Shown here: positions 33,757 to 41,784 of the stretch, piece after piece
Position numbering within the stretch: the first letter of the stretch is position 1
Layout: the number at the start of each line of letters is the position of its first letter
Origin: Desulfosporosinus sp. FKB
GTDB taxonomy: Bacteria; Bacillota; Desulfitobacteriia; Desulfitobacteriales; Desulfitobacteriaceae
Reading direction: 5' to 3'
Assembly: GCF_002196705.1 (NCBI RefSeq)
Contig: NZ_NADJ01000035.1
Coordinates: 105,243-169,242, forward strand
Length of the DNA: 64,000 bases
Translations under genes and position numbers: made by a program
Notes under the pieces: model-generated
The model's database searches: none
What the model was told of the DNA's origin: nothing
What the model saw: only the letters and a program-made list of their open reading frames with translations

Positions 33757-34665
33757 TTACTTGCTAAAGATAGCATCTTCCTGGGCTTGAGTTATAGTTC
33801 CGTTTGTGACGAGGGCATCTATAGCGGTCTTAATTCCGTTGGAAGATCCTCCCTTAAACTCGCCTTTGGATACTCTTGTCTGCACCGCAGAGGTAACCGC
33901 GCTTTCAATAGCGGTTTCTTCATCCGAGGTTATTGTCCCAGAGGTTACAAGACCGTCTAGAGTAGTTTTAAACAGGTCGGAAGTTCCTTGTTTAAATTCA
34001 CCTTTCGTAACACCCGTTTTAATCGCTGCGGTAATTGCATTTTCTATCGCTGTTTCTTGATCTGAAGTTATGGTTCCGGCCGTAACAAGGCTATCAAGGG
34101 CGGTTTTGAAGCCATTACTCTGGCCTTTCTTAAACTCACCTTGGGACCCATTTGTCTTCACTGCGGCAGTTACTGCATTTTCTATCGCAGTCTCTTGATC
34201 TGTAGTTATAGTCCCAGCCGTTACAAGACCATCCAGAACGGTTTTAAAGCCATCGCTCAAATCCTTTTTAAATTCACCTTGAGACACACTGGCCTTTACT
34301 GCGGCGGTAACTGCATTTTCTATCGCTGTTTCTTGATCTGACGTTATTGTCCCGGCTGTTACAAGACCATCAAGAACGGTCTTAAAGACATTAGTCCGAC
34401 CTTTCTGAAGCCCACTACTGGATTCATTTGTTTTCATAACGGCACTTACCGCGTTTTGAATGGCATCTTCTTGAGACTGCGTCAGCGTACCTGAGGATAC
34501 CAAACTAGCCAAATGACTTTGGAACCCACCTCTTGCTGCACGCGCAGAATTCTGAGCATGTACGGAACTGTTGCTTGGCGTGGCTGCATAAACAGCTGTT
34601 GCTGAAAGAAGGGTGGTAATAGCCGTAGCTATTACAATAGTTTTTGTTTTTGTAGATTTCATCAT
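33757..34665 (-). CDS. Secreted protein with six 46-residue repeats
   Basis: A 302-residue protein with a signal peptide (MKSTKTK, hydrophobic core, cleavage near VYA-ATP) and six tandem units of 46 residues from about residue 48 to the end. Each has the pattern FKTxLDGLVTAGTITSDQET then AIENAVTAAVK and a GEFK linker. The LVTAGTIT...E pattern resembles short SHOCT-like helical motifs. The last unit is cut at 25 residues. I do not recognise the function; a cell-wall or extracellular binding role is only a guess. The start is uncertain: ATG 34665 is 15 bases from GGAGG, whereas a TTG at 34677 is only 3 bases from it. Confidence 0.75.
   Translation of the reverse strand: MMKSTKTKTIVIATAITTLLSATAVYAATPSNSSVHAQNSARAARGGFQSHLASLVSSGTLTQSQEDAIQNAVSAVMKTNESSSGLQKGRTNVFKTVLDGLVTAGTITSDQETAIENAVTAAVKASVSQGEFKKDLSDGFKTVLDGLVTAGTITTDQETAIENAVTAAVKTNGSQGEFKKGQSNGFKTALDSLVTAGTITSDQETAIENAITAAIKTGVTKGEFKQGTSDLFKTTLDGLVTSGTITSDEETAIESAVTSAVQTRVSKGEFKGGSSNGIKTAIDALVTNGTITQAQEDAIFSK
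33760..34524 (-). repeat. Tandem 138-bp coding repeats
   Basis: Five full 138-bp units and a partial sixth encode the 46-residue repeats of the secreted protein. The middle units differ at few positions, suggesting recent duplication or gene conversion. Confidence 0.85.
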
Positions 34666-34821
34666 AGCAGGAACCAAACACCTCCATATGTTTTTACAAT
34701 AACTCTGATCTTCGAAGTGAAAATAGGTTATCGCCTGCTATTAATTTACTACTTTTTAACGTCTAAGGTATGTGTTTCCTATGAACAAACTGTGGAAGCT
34801 TTATGAAAAAGTTGTCAGGAT

Positions 34822-34950
34822 CGGTGGGAGTAGAGTTCATCCTTCATCGCGATAGCATTTGTTATGGGCTAGGCGCTTTCGGCGAAAGTGTCCACAGGAC
34901 ACTTTCGTCACCGAAGCAACAATGCTCAGCTTTAGCTGAACGGGTTCACT
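34822..34950 (+). mobile_element. TTTAT-linked element lacking its left end (copy C)
   Basis: It starts in the middle of the element (CGGTGGGAGTAGAG), keeps the central hairpin and the right hairpin, and ends GAACGGGTTCACT. Its final two bases are part of the TAG stop codon of the selenoprotein gene next to it. Confidence 0.65.
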
Positions 34951-35269
34951 AAAGTACCTTAGCCCCTTCTAACGTTAGCCACTTAAAGAACAACAGCTTC
35001 CTAAGTTTAATTTTGATACCTTGATGTCCTTGTGCGACCCCGATTCTTGAGGAATAATATAGTTTTAGTGTCCCAATTTCTTGGAAATTAAAATTAAAAA
35101 GTTCGTTGGTTTCCGGTTCTCTCAGATAAATTTTCGGAACGTAACTACCTGTTACGTGCTCTGCCGAACAAGCTCAGCCACCCATTGACGGATTTAATTC
35201 CAAGCCAAGGACTACAGATGACGTTCTTTCCTGAAGATAGCGAAGTGCCTTTGCATCAACAGTTATCAA
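34949..35269 (-). CDS. CC/Se-motif family selenoprotein (UGA at codon 32)
   Basis: A 106-residue protein visible only if UGA at 35174-35176 is read as selenocysteine. It begins TTG 35269, 8 bases behind a perfect AAAGGAGG. It reads MITVDAKALRYLQER, then LELNPSMGG-U-AC, then YVPKIYLREPE, GTLKLYYSSRIG and a C-terminal IKIKLRKLLFFKWLTLEGAK. The pattern (short N-terminal helix, GGU/C-x-C, PxIYLxEP, LFFKxLxxEG) matches my memory of the small Firmicutes family named CC/Se motif (seleno)protein, function unknown. No other stop interrupts it. The final TAG uses two bases of repeat element C. Confidence 0.8.
35134..35176 (-). promoter_or_regulatory. SECIS-like element for the CC/Se UGA
   Basis: After UGA (35176-35174) and 16 nt comes a 7-bp stem ACGUAAC/GUUACGU (35157-35151 with 35145-35139) with loop AGGUA; the second loop base is G. 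An outer UUCGG/CCGAA stem encloses it. The loop starts 23 nt after the UGA, the same spacing as in the glutaredoxin gene. Confidence 0.75.
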
Positions 35270-35338
35270 GCTACTAACCTCCTTTGGAATCAAACTGCTC
35301 CGGTTCTTGCTTTACAAAAAACTGTCGACTAAATTATT

Positions 35339-36961
35339 CTAGGATAACAGCGATGGTAGATTATTTACAAAAAGGTTCGTCAGCTGAGGATCAAACTGGG
35401 CGCCCGCACCTCGCTGCAATTCTTGACAAGCTTCTTCATTTGTTTTCTTGCTACGATAGGGTTGATCATGAGTAATAACGTCGTACACATCAAGTATGGA
35501 AATAATACGGGAACTTTGAGGGATTTGTTCTCCTTTCAAGCCATGCGGATAACCCTTTCCATTCCAAAATTCTCGAAGAGCCAAGATGGACTGAGCCAAG
35601 AGCGGTTCTCCCATGGAATGGGCCATCCGATAGCCAACTTCGGGATATTGACGTATAATTTTAAACTCGTCTTCAGTCAGGGAGGTGTTTTTCTTCAGGA
35701 GTTCGCTGGGAATTGCAACCTTGCCAATATCATGAAAACGAGCCAGCGAGATCAGCTGATCCATTTCTTGCGAGTTTAATTCAACACCCGGCAGCTTGAC
35801 AAATGAACGGGCTAGGGCTTCAACTCGAGCATTGTGCTCCAGATAGGAAGGACATTTAATCTCTAGAACTTTCTCGACGCTGGAAACAAACATCTCCCTT
35901 GTTTTCTTCCGCTCAATTAATTTGTTATTATACATTACACGGTCCGCCACACCGATTAGACTGATTATATCAGTTTCCCAATTGTTGAGTGTAACTGATC
36001 CCAGGGAAGCGCTCTGATCAACAGGATCTGCGGGCAGGGTTTTAAACATTGACTTTATGTTATTGCATATTCTTGTGCAAACCTCCTGATTTGCGCCGGG
36101 GAGTATCATTATAAATTCATCTCCGCCCCACCGAGCTACAATGTCACTCTTACGGCAGCATGAGAGGAATATCTTTGCGGCATTAACAATAAGCTTATCA
36201 CCTGTTTCGTGTCCAAAGACATCATTGACAAGTTTTAAGGTGTTTAAATCGGCCATAACAATACTTAAGGGAAGATTTGACTCAATTTGAAGTTGAGGAA
36301 TGATGCTTTCAACATAGGCCCTGTTATACAGAGATGTTTGCTTGTCGTGGTAACTAAGAAATAAGACCTGATCAGCTGTTTTTCGTTTTTCAGTAATATC
36401 TGTCAGAACGACCATTAAGGTTTGATTTTGATGATCTAAATCATCAGAAATCATTTTGTATTTAATATTAATATAATTTCCTTGTATCTTTAACAAATTA
36501 GGAAGTTCATTAATATAAGACAACTGAACCTCCCCGGGAGGAAGATCAAAAACCTTATGCAAAACATCAGCAATGAGTCTGTTTTGATCTTCATTTTCGC
36601 TGCGCAGAAGATCCAATATATTTTTATGCACGACCTTGCGGCCAAATATCCTGATACATTCCGAACTATGCTCTTTATGAATCAGCAAATCTTTTCCAAA
36701 GGTTAGAAACCCTTGGTCTGAATGATCCAAGATATTCTGTATCTCTCGTTCTTTCCGCTTTAAGTCTCTGCTTTGTACATCGCTGATGCTGCAGAGCCGT
36801 CGAGTTATATTGATTAAACGGCAATACTGATTAATTAAACTATCAAATTTGACCATTAGGTCGGAAAACTTTAAATTGCCTTTTTTTAAAAATTCCCTAG
36901 CCTCTTGATAAACGGCCATTTCTTCTTCAAAAATATTGTTGAACGTTTTATGATCTTTCAA
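35339..36961 (-). CDS. PAS-GGDEF-HD(GYP-like) protein, SiaD-like diguanylate cyclase
   Basis: A 540-residue cytoplasmic protein: N-terminal coiled region (1-90), a PAS-like domain (about 90-195), a GGDEF domain with intact active site RWGGDEF and an inhibitory RKSD I-site five residues before it, and a C-terminal HD-GYP-like domain. In the latter, HDIGK is kept but the next metal histidine is Tyr (QYPEVG) and the HHE motif is LRE before FWNGKGYP, so it is probably not a phosphodiesterase. Last gene of a Sia-type operon, where it would make c-di-GMP under control of the SiaC-like protein. Start is TTG 36961. Confidence 0.85.
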   Translation of the reverse strand: MKDHKTFNNIFEEEMAVYQEAREFLKKGNLKFSDLMVKFDSLINQYCRLINITRRLCSISDVQSRDLKRKEREIQNILDHSDQGFLTFGKDLLIHKEHSSECIRIFGRKVVHKNILDLLRSENEDQNRLIADVLHKVFDLPPGEVQLSYINELPNLLKIQGNYINIKYKMISDDLDHQNQTLMVVLTDITEKRKTADQVLFLSYHDKQTSLYNRAYVESIIPQLQIESNLPLSIVMADLNTLKLVNDVFGHETGDKLIVNAAKIFLSCCRKSDIVARWGGDEFIMILPGANQEVCTRICNNIKSMFKTLPADPVDQSASLGSVTLNNWETDIISLIGVADRVMYNNKLIERKKTREMFVSSVEKVLEIKCPSYLEHNARVEALARSFVKLPGVELNSQEMDQLISLARFHDIGKVAIPSELLKKNTSLTEDEFKIIRQYPEVGYRMAHSMGEPLLAQSILALREFWNGKGYPHGLKGEQIPQSSRIISILDVYDVITHDQPYRSKKTNEEACQELQRGAGAQFDPQLTNLFVNNLPSLLS

Positions 36962-37013
36962 AGGACATCACCACTTTCTCCAAATCCCAGAAGAACTTTT
37001 TATTGAATAGCCA

Positions 37014-37388
37014 TTAAACTAGTACTATTTCAAAAGGAAATGTATAGTCCTCTTGGAATTCTTGAGCACATTCCTGTTCATATTCATTTTCCTCATTACA
37101 AAACCATCTAAGATCGATGGTCAATCCATTGTCAAAGGACTCTTCCAAGGCATCTAAGAGCATCATGATGCACTTTGAACTGCTGGTATTAATATACGTC
37201 AAAGTAAATTCCAGAGAAACAGTTTTCGGATTACTTGCTAAATACTCTTTAACCCACTCTATTATAGGTTTAAAAAAAGCAAAAGGGTCTTCCGGATAAG
37301 ATTGTCCTTTTAAAACGAGCAAACCCCTATCCGAATCGAAATCTACAAGGGGAGTACTTTTTGATTCCTTGATGAATAGCCTCTCCAT
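37014..37388 (-). CDS. siaC: SiaC-family regulatory phosphoprotein (DUF1987)
   Basis: A 124-residue protein matching DUF1987/SiaC: STPLVDFDSDRGLLVLKGQSYPEDPFAFFKPI, then LEFTLTYINTSSSKCIMMLLDAL. In Pseudomonas SiaC binds and stimulates the diguanylate cyclase SiaD, and phosphorylation by SiaB and dephosphorylation by SiaA switch it. The conserved TSSSK segment carries the phosphorylated Thr region. ATG 37388 is preferred over 37409, which overlaps siaB; AGGAG lies 10 bases upstream. Confidence 0.85.
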   Translation of the reverse strand: MERLFIKESKSTPLVDFDSDRGLLVLKGQSYPEDPFAFFKPIIEWVKEYLASNPKTVSLEFTLTYINTSSSKCIMMLLDALEESFDNGLTIDLRWFCNEENEYEQECAQEFQEDYTFPFEIVLV

Positions 37389-37401
37389 CCTTCTCCAACT
37401 C

Positions 37402-37947
37402 CTAACCATTCACATTGATTTGAAAATAAGATAATTCCTCATTAATCGGATAGCTTTCGTACTCAATAGGTGATCTTGATTTACGAGCCATATGGATTAG
37501 ACCTAAGCCTGCACTTCGTTCAGGTTCTTCAAGTCCTCCGTTTTTCATAACTTCTTTGTATAGAGTCTTTAAATCTCCTGGTTCAAGAGAATTAAGATGA
37601 TCGATCTTTTTTAGGAGCGGCTGCAAGTCATTGTTATCAATAATATTTCCGGATGTCACAAAAAAATTTTCCCCATTTTTGCCTATGGTCACAATGCTCG
37701 ATTCTAGAAATTGATCATAATTTTTATGACTTTTTTTCATTTGATTGTAGTTTATAATATTTTGAGCCTGTTCGACAAAAATAGAGATTACTCTCATAGG
37801 GTTTTGCTTTGTTCCTAGACCTTCGCTCAATTGTCCTTTGATAGAATCGCAAAGCTGTTCTACAATGCCTTGGGAGAATTGGCCCGAAAAGCAGATCAAA
37901 ACACGGTATTCTTCAAGTGATTTTTTTAGCTGTTGAAGGTGAATCAT
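37402..37947 (-). CDS. siaB: SiaB-family protein kinase (DUF6272)
   Basis: A 181-residue protein with the SiaB-like N-terminal segment YRVLICFSGQFSQGIVEQLC, RVISIFVEQAQNIINYNQ and a C-terminal GLGLIHMARKSRSPIEY, which resembles a degenerate GHKL-like kinase fold. Its expected role is to phosphorylate the SiaC-like protein encoded next. Start ATG 37947 (GAGGG 9 bases upstream) is preferred over 37974. Gene order phosphatase-kinase-SiaC-cyclase supports the call. Confidence 0.8.
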   Translation of the reverse strand: MIHLQQLKKSLEEYRVLICFSGQFSQGIVEQLCDSIKGQLSEGLGTKQNPMRVISIFVEQAQNIINYNQMKKSHKNYDQFLESSIVTIGKNGENFFVTSGNIIDNNDLQPLLKKIDHLNSLEPGDLKTLYKEVMKNGGLEEPERSAGLGLIHMARKSRSPIEYESYPINEELSYFQINVNG

Positions 37948-37977
37948 CCCATTTTTCCCTCTTTCCATAATCATAAT

Positions 37978-39801
37978 TTATAATTCTATACCTAGAACAG
38001 TAATATCATCTCTCTGAGGTTCCTGACCTTGATAAGAAGTAAGTTCTTTTTCCAGCCATTCGCCTTGTTTCGTTATTGGGAGATCCAAGGTGTTAAGAAG
38101 GTTGGTTCGGAATCTGCGTTTACTAAAGGAATAATTATGAGGGCCTCCGTTTTGATCAACATAACCGTCTGTTGTCAAATATACTCGGTCGCCAGCTCTA
38201 AGATTTACTATGGTATCGGAGATTTCATCATTAAAGATCGATTTTATATAACCAATTCCATTCCTATGACCTTCATAAACCGTCACCTGCCCGGAGGAAG
38301 CTAAATACATATTCATTTTAGCTCCTGCAAACAATAATCTTCCACTGTTTTCGTAACTTACAATAGCAGCATCAAGGCCATCATCTGTTGCATAATCACC
38401 TTTTTCCTTATTAAGAGCATCTTTTAATTGATGATTAAGGTCCTTGATCATGTCGGTCGGGCTTATTACTTCATTTTTAGAAACGATATTACTAAGTATT
38501 GAGTTAACTGCCATTGTCATTAAAGCACCCGGTACGCCATGTCCTGTACAATCACCTACTACTAAAATCCAGCCAATCTTCGTCTCTCTAAGCCAATAAA
38601 AATCACCACCGACTATATCCCTAGGTCTCCAGAGAACAAAGTGGTTACCTAGAATTCTTTGCAGAACTTCCGAGGAAGGCAAGATTGATTCTTGAATTGT
38701 TTTGGCATAATAGATGCTCTCCGTAATTTTTGAATTTTGTTCACGTAGTTCAGTAGTTCTTTCTTCAATTTCTTTTTCTAATTCAAGATTTAGTTGAAGT
38801 GTTTTCTTATAAGGATTAGCGATTCTTGAAGAAACCGTATAAAAAACAAGAATCAAGAAAATAAGAACTACGGCAACACTCACTAAGGTATTGATCATAA
38901 TAGAATTAAGCAGTCCTAAGGTCTCTGATCGGTTAATTTGAAAGACCAGTATCCAATTACATGATTTTAACTTTTGAAAAACCAAATCCTTTTGTCCATC
39001 TGAACCGACATAACTAACAACCTTCAAAGACTCTCCATTGGAAGCATCATTTAAAATATCAGTGAATATCTCAGCAGGTAGGTATTCAGAGAGACGCCCC
39101 CCGCTTTGCTCAACATCGTCCGAGATACTTATTTTGCCGGTCGTATCAATAAGCCACAAATTACTCCCATTTCCTATTTTATAATTGCCAAATTCTTTGG
39201 AGATATCTTGCAAATCCACTCCTACTCCAGCAACCCCCGCCGGATCATGAGGATCACCCATCAGGGTATTAATCCATAAATTCGTTTGGTTAAGCACTAT
39301 GTTATGATCTATATTCAGGTTAATTTTTTGGCCAGAGGACAGAGTATCATAAAACCAACGATCCGAAGTTTTATCTTTGCTCATAGTATCGGTAAGCAAA
39401 TTAGAATTTGTCCAGTAATGACCTGTTCTTCGATTAGTAAAAAACACGGTGTAATTCAAGGTTTTAGCAGCATCTGTCATCTGTTCTATAAACAATTTTT
39501 TAAAGGTTTCGTCCGTTTCACCCTCTTGAAACCATTGTATAATTTCAGGGTTATCGGCAAGAATTAAGGACGTTTCCTTGGCTCTATCGATTCTATCATC
39601 AATTTGAGCCGAAATAGACTTCAAAATATAGACAAGATCTTGTTTCTGCAGTTTCTCGATCATGGCATTTTTTACGATAACATAGCTGGATATGCCTGTA
39701 ATCATAATTGCGATAACAATAATAACACAAGCGAAAATAATGACATTCATAGTCCCTTTATTAATGATTCTTTCATACTTGCCAAAAGAAGACGTTTTCA
39801 T
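37978..39801 (-). CDS. siaA: Membrane sensor with PP2C/SpoIIE phosphatase domain (SiaA-like)
   Basis: A 607-residue receptor: first membrane helix (about 18-40), an extracytoplasmic Cache-like sensor (45-290) with DRWFYDTLSSGQKINLNI and GVGVDLQDI, a second membrane helix (about 300-325), a coiled linker (KEIEERTTELREQNSKI) and a PP2C/SpoIIE domain (380-607) with IVGGDFYWL, VGDCTGHGVPGALMTM and DGLDAAIV. It should dephosphorylate the SiaC-like protein when a ligand is sensed. First gene of the four-gene operon, 31 bp before siaB. Confidence 0.88.
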   Translation of the reverse strand: MKTSSFGKYERIINKGTMNVIIFACVIIVIAIMITGISSYVIVKNAMIEKLQKQDLVYILKSISAQIDDRIDRAKETSLILADNPEIIQWFQEGETDETFKKLFIEQMTDAAKTLNYTVFFTNRRTGHYWTNSNLLTDTMSKDKTSDRWFYDTLSSGQKINLNIDHNIVLNQTNLWINTLMGDPHDPAGVAGVGVDLQDISKEFGNYKIGNGSNLWLIDTTGKISISDDVEQSGGRLSEYLPAEIFTDILNDASNGESLKVVSYVGSDGQKDLVFQKLKSCNWILVFQINRSETLGLLNSIMINTLVSVAVVLIFLILVFYTVSSRIANPYKKTLQLNLELEKEIEERTTELREQNSKITESIYYAKTIQESILPSSEVLQRILGNHFVLWRPRDIVGGDFYWLRETKIGWILVVGDCTGHGVPGALMTMAVNSILSNIVSKNEVISPTDMIKDLNHQLKDALNKEKGDYATDDGLDAAIVSYENSGRLLFAGAKMNMYLASSGQVTVYEGHRNGIGYIKSIFNDEISDTIVNLRAGDRVYLTTDGYVDQNGGPHNYSFSKRRFRTNLLNTLDLPITKQGEWLEKELTSYQGQEPQRDDITVLGIEL

Positions 39802-40041
39802 AGCTAACTTTTACCTTTCTTGCTACAGCATTTATCACAATTCGCCAAATCTGCATGGACTCCTTCCTCTCAAAATAGGATTTAGTCAATATTTTTATAT
39901 AATAAAACGATTTTCAGAAGATTAATCTACATAACAAAGCTGCACTTGCCCACGATCTGCAGAACAGCTTTTTATCAGCAAAACTTAGTTTTTTGTTTCC
40001 CTACCTACGTTCAATCCTCCAAAGTCCTTTCTCTGACCTTC

Positions 40042-40362
40042 TTATGAAAAACAGACTAATTTAATGATTGTTAGACATGACCATAAAAAAAGCATATAAC
40101 AGTAGAAATAACCTAAAAACTTTTGGCCCTGTTGAATCAACAGATCTGAACAGAAGACTATCCCTAATACTGACAAGATGAAATCAACAAGAACAAACTT
40201 TGTGTAAACTGCTAAAGAGTCGCCCCTGAATAAAGTAACCACCAAATCCAGAGCTGCGAGAATGACTATGGTCATCAGGAATACATTTATAAGGATTGTC
40301 TGTTTAATCTTAAGTTCTATTCGTGAATTCATTTCCGATGCACTTACTTTGACGATAGACAT
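40042..40362 (-). CDS. Small membrane protein of unknown function
   Basis: A 106-residue protein with three hydrophobic segments (about 27-45, 57-74, 84-103) and a polar N-terminus with no recognised motif. A strong ribosome site (ATAGGAGGG, 6-7 bases before ATG) supports it as real. It precedes the SiaABCD-like operon by 240 bp in the same direction but without clear linkage. Confidence 0.7.
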   Translation of the reverse strand: MSIVKVSASEMNSRIELKIKQTILINVFLMTIVILAALDLVVTLFRGDSLAVYTKFVLVDFILSVLGIVFCSDLLIQQGQKFLGYFYCYMLFLWSCLTIIKLVCFS

Positions 40363-40472
40363 TGTTTTCCCTCCTATAGAGATTTTATAATTTAACTATA
40401 ATCCCACTTCCGGACATTTTTTTGTTACTATTGTTCATAACATCCGGAATCTTGGTTCTAATTTGTTAAGAT

Positions 40473-40525
40473 AAAACAGGAGCCATCATTTCACAAAGTC
40501 TGTGAAATGATGGCTCCTGTTTTTA
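40473..40525. terminator. Strong bidirectional terminator
   Basis: A 23-bp perfect stem (AAAACAGGAGCCATCATTTC, then ACA) with a 5-base loop and T5 on the plus side, A4 on the other. On the minus strand it lies 60 bp downstream of the metallo-hydrolase gene. Confidence 0.9.
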
Positions 40526-40587
40526 CCATTTCCGATATTCCGTTAACTCTTATGAATGATTTCCTTTCCGTGTAAGACTCTTCTTTG

Positions 40588-41568
40588 TTATTTAAGCTGA
40601 TAAAAAAGGGCCTCATCCTCCTCGATTCGCTCGACCTTCCCAATATGCGCCAGATGCTCTAAATGTGACAACGCTTCCCCTGAAGCAAACCATTTTTGCG
40701 GATGAGGAAAGTCCTCCCATTTTTTATAACTCAAATCCCAGTGCATCGAAGCAGCTACCTCGCCGGTTGTCTTTCTCCCTTCGCAGAGAATATCAAGGAC
40801 CTCTCTGAGCCTTTCATCGTGGTGAGCAATGAGTTCTTTAATCCTTGAACGGTGGTCTCTTATTATCTTACGATGCGCGGTAAATAGATAATCGATGTCA
40901 TACTCGATAACCTTATCGAGGCTTCGCAAATACGTTGCCAAAATATCCTGCTCGAATCCCCAGAAGGTGATGTTTGGGGTGATCTCATCGAGAATATGAT
41001 CTCCGCAAAAAAACAGTCTGTGTCTTCGTTCGTAAAGGCCAATCTGTCCCGGAGTGTGTCCAGGAATATCCACGATCTCTAAACAATAATCTCCTATAAT
41101 TAATTTATCTCCTTCAGCTAACGGCGTAAATTCCAGAGGCTCAGTATGCCTTTTACCAAACTCTTTACCGAACGCAGAAGCGACATCAGTTTTAAAGCCA
41201 AATATTTTGTTAAGGGTCTGAAAGAAAGCATCACGTTTGGAAGTTTGATTAAAAAGATCTCCGTCAACCTCACTGAAATATACAGTATTTACCCCCAGTT
41301 TCTTCAGAACAGGAGCTAAACCTGAGTGATCCATATGCATATGAGTAATTAATAGATCGGTCTTGCTCAGATCAACGTTCAATTCATTGAGACCTTCCAG
41401 CAAGGCGGTCTGGCATTCTAGGGTATTAAAACCCGTATCTATGACTAGATTTCTTGTATCCGAAAGCAGAATATAACTATTTATAGCCCTTAAGGGATTT
41501 TTGGGTAAGGGGATTTCATTTTTGTAAATCCCTGGATAAACTTCTGTAATCAAGCCCAAAGCCTCCAA
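40588..41568 (-). CDS. MBL-fold metallo-hydrolase
   Basis: A 326-residue metallo-beta-lactamase-fold hydrolase. The metal motif is THMHMDHSGL, followed by the second His in DIPGHTPGQIGLY, the bridging Asp in FFCGDHILDEI and the last His in LFTAHRKI. A C-terminal winged-helix-like extension (LEHLAHIGKVERIEED) is typical of the glyoxalase II/LACTB2-like branch. The substrate cannot be told. A GTAAGACTC motif at 40575-40584 behind its stop could be a vestige of the short repeat. Confidence 0.88.
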   Translation of the reverse strand: MEALGLITEVYPGIYKNEIPLPKNPLRAINSYILLSDTRNLVIDTGFNTLECQTALLEGLNELNVDLSKTDLLITHMHMDHSGLAPVLKKLGVNTVYFSEVDGDLFNQTSKRDAFFQTLNKIFGFKTDVASAFGKEFGKRHTEPLEFTPLAEGDKLIIGDYCLEIVDIPGHTPGQIGLYERRHRLFFCGDHILDEITPNITFWGFEQDILATYLRSLDKVIEYDIDYLFTAHRKIIRDHRSRIKELIAHHDERLREVLDILCEGRKTTGEVAASMHWDLSYKKWEDFPHPQKWFASGEALSHLEHLAHIGKVERIEEDEALFYQLK

Positions 41569-41583
41569 TTAAAAAATATTTAT

Positions 41584-41762
41584 CGAGTTTTTAAGACCCC
41601 CACTTCTATAAGTGGGGGTGGGTCCTTCGTTAACTTCAGGTGGGGTAGAGTCCTCCTTCGCCGCTAAGTAATCCTATTGGGAAAGGCGGCTCGGCAATAA
41701 TGTCCACTGGACATTATTGTATCTGAAGCCCCGATGTTCAGCTTAAGCTGAACGAGTTCACT
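41584..41762 (+). mobile_element. Complete TTTAT-linked element, diverged (copy D)
   Basis: 179 bp after TTTAT: left hairpin CCCCCACTT-CTAT-AAGTGGGGG, central hairpin AATAATGTCC-A-CTGGACATTATT and right hairpin GTTCAGCTTAAGCTGAAC, ending GAGTTCACT. Central stem sequence differs from other copies but pairing is preserved, which suggests selection on structure. Its right end lies 22 bp behind the peptidase stop. Confidence 0.7.
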
Positions 41763-41784
41763 TTCAAATCTATGGACGAGACTT

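Noticed and set aside
33760..34524. Regularly spaced repeats, possible CRISPR
   Set aside because: The units are 138 bp, multiples of three, all coding, with no short repeat/spacer alternation.
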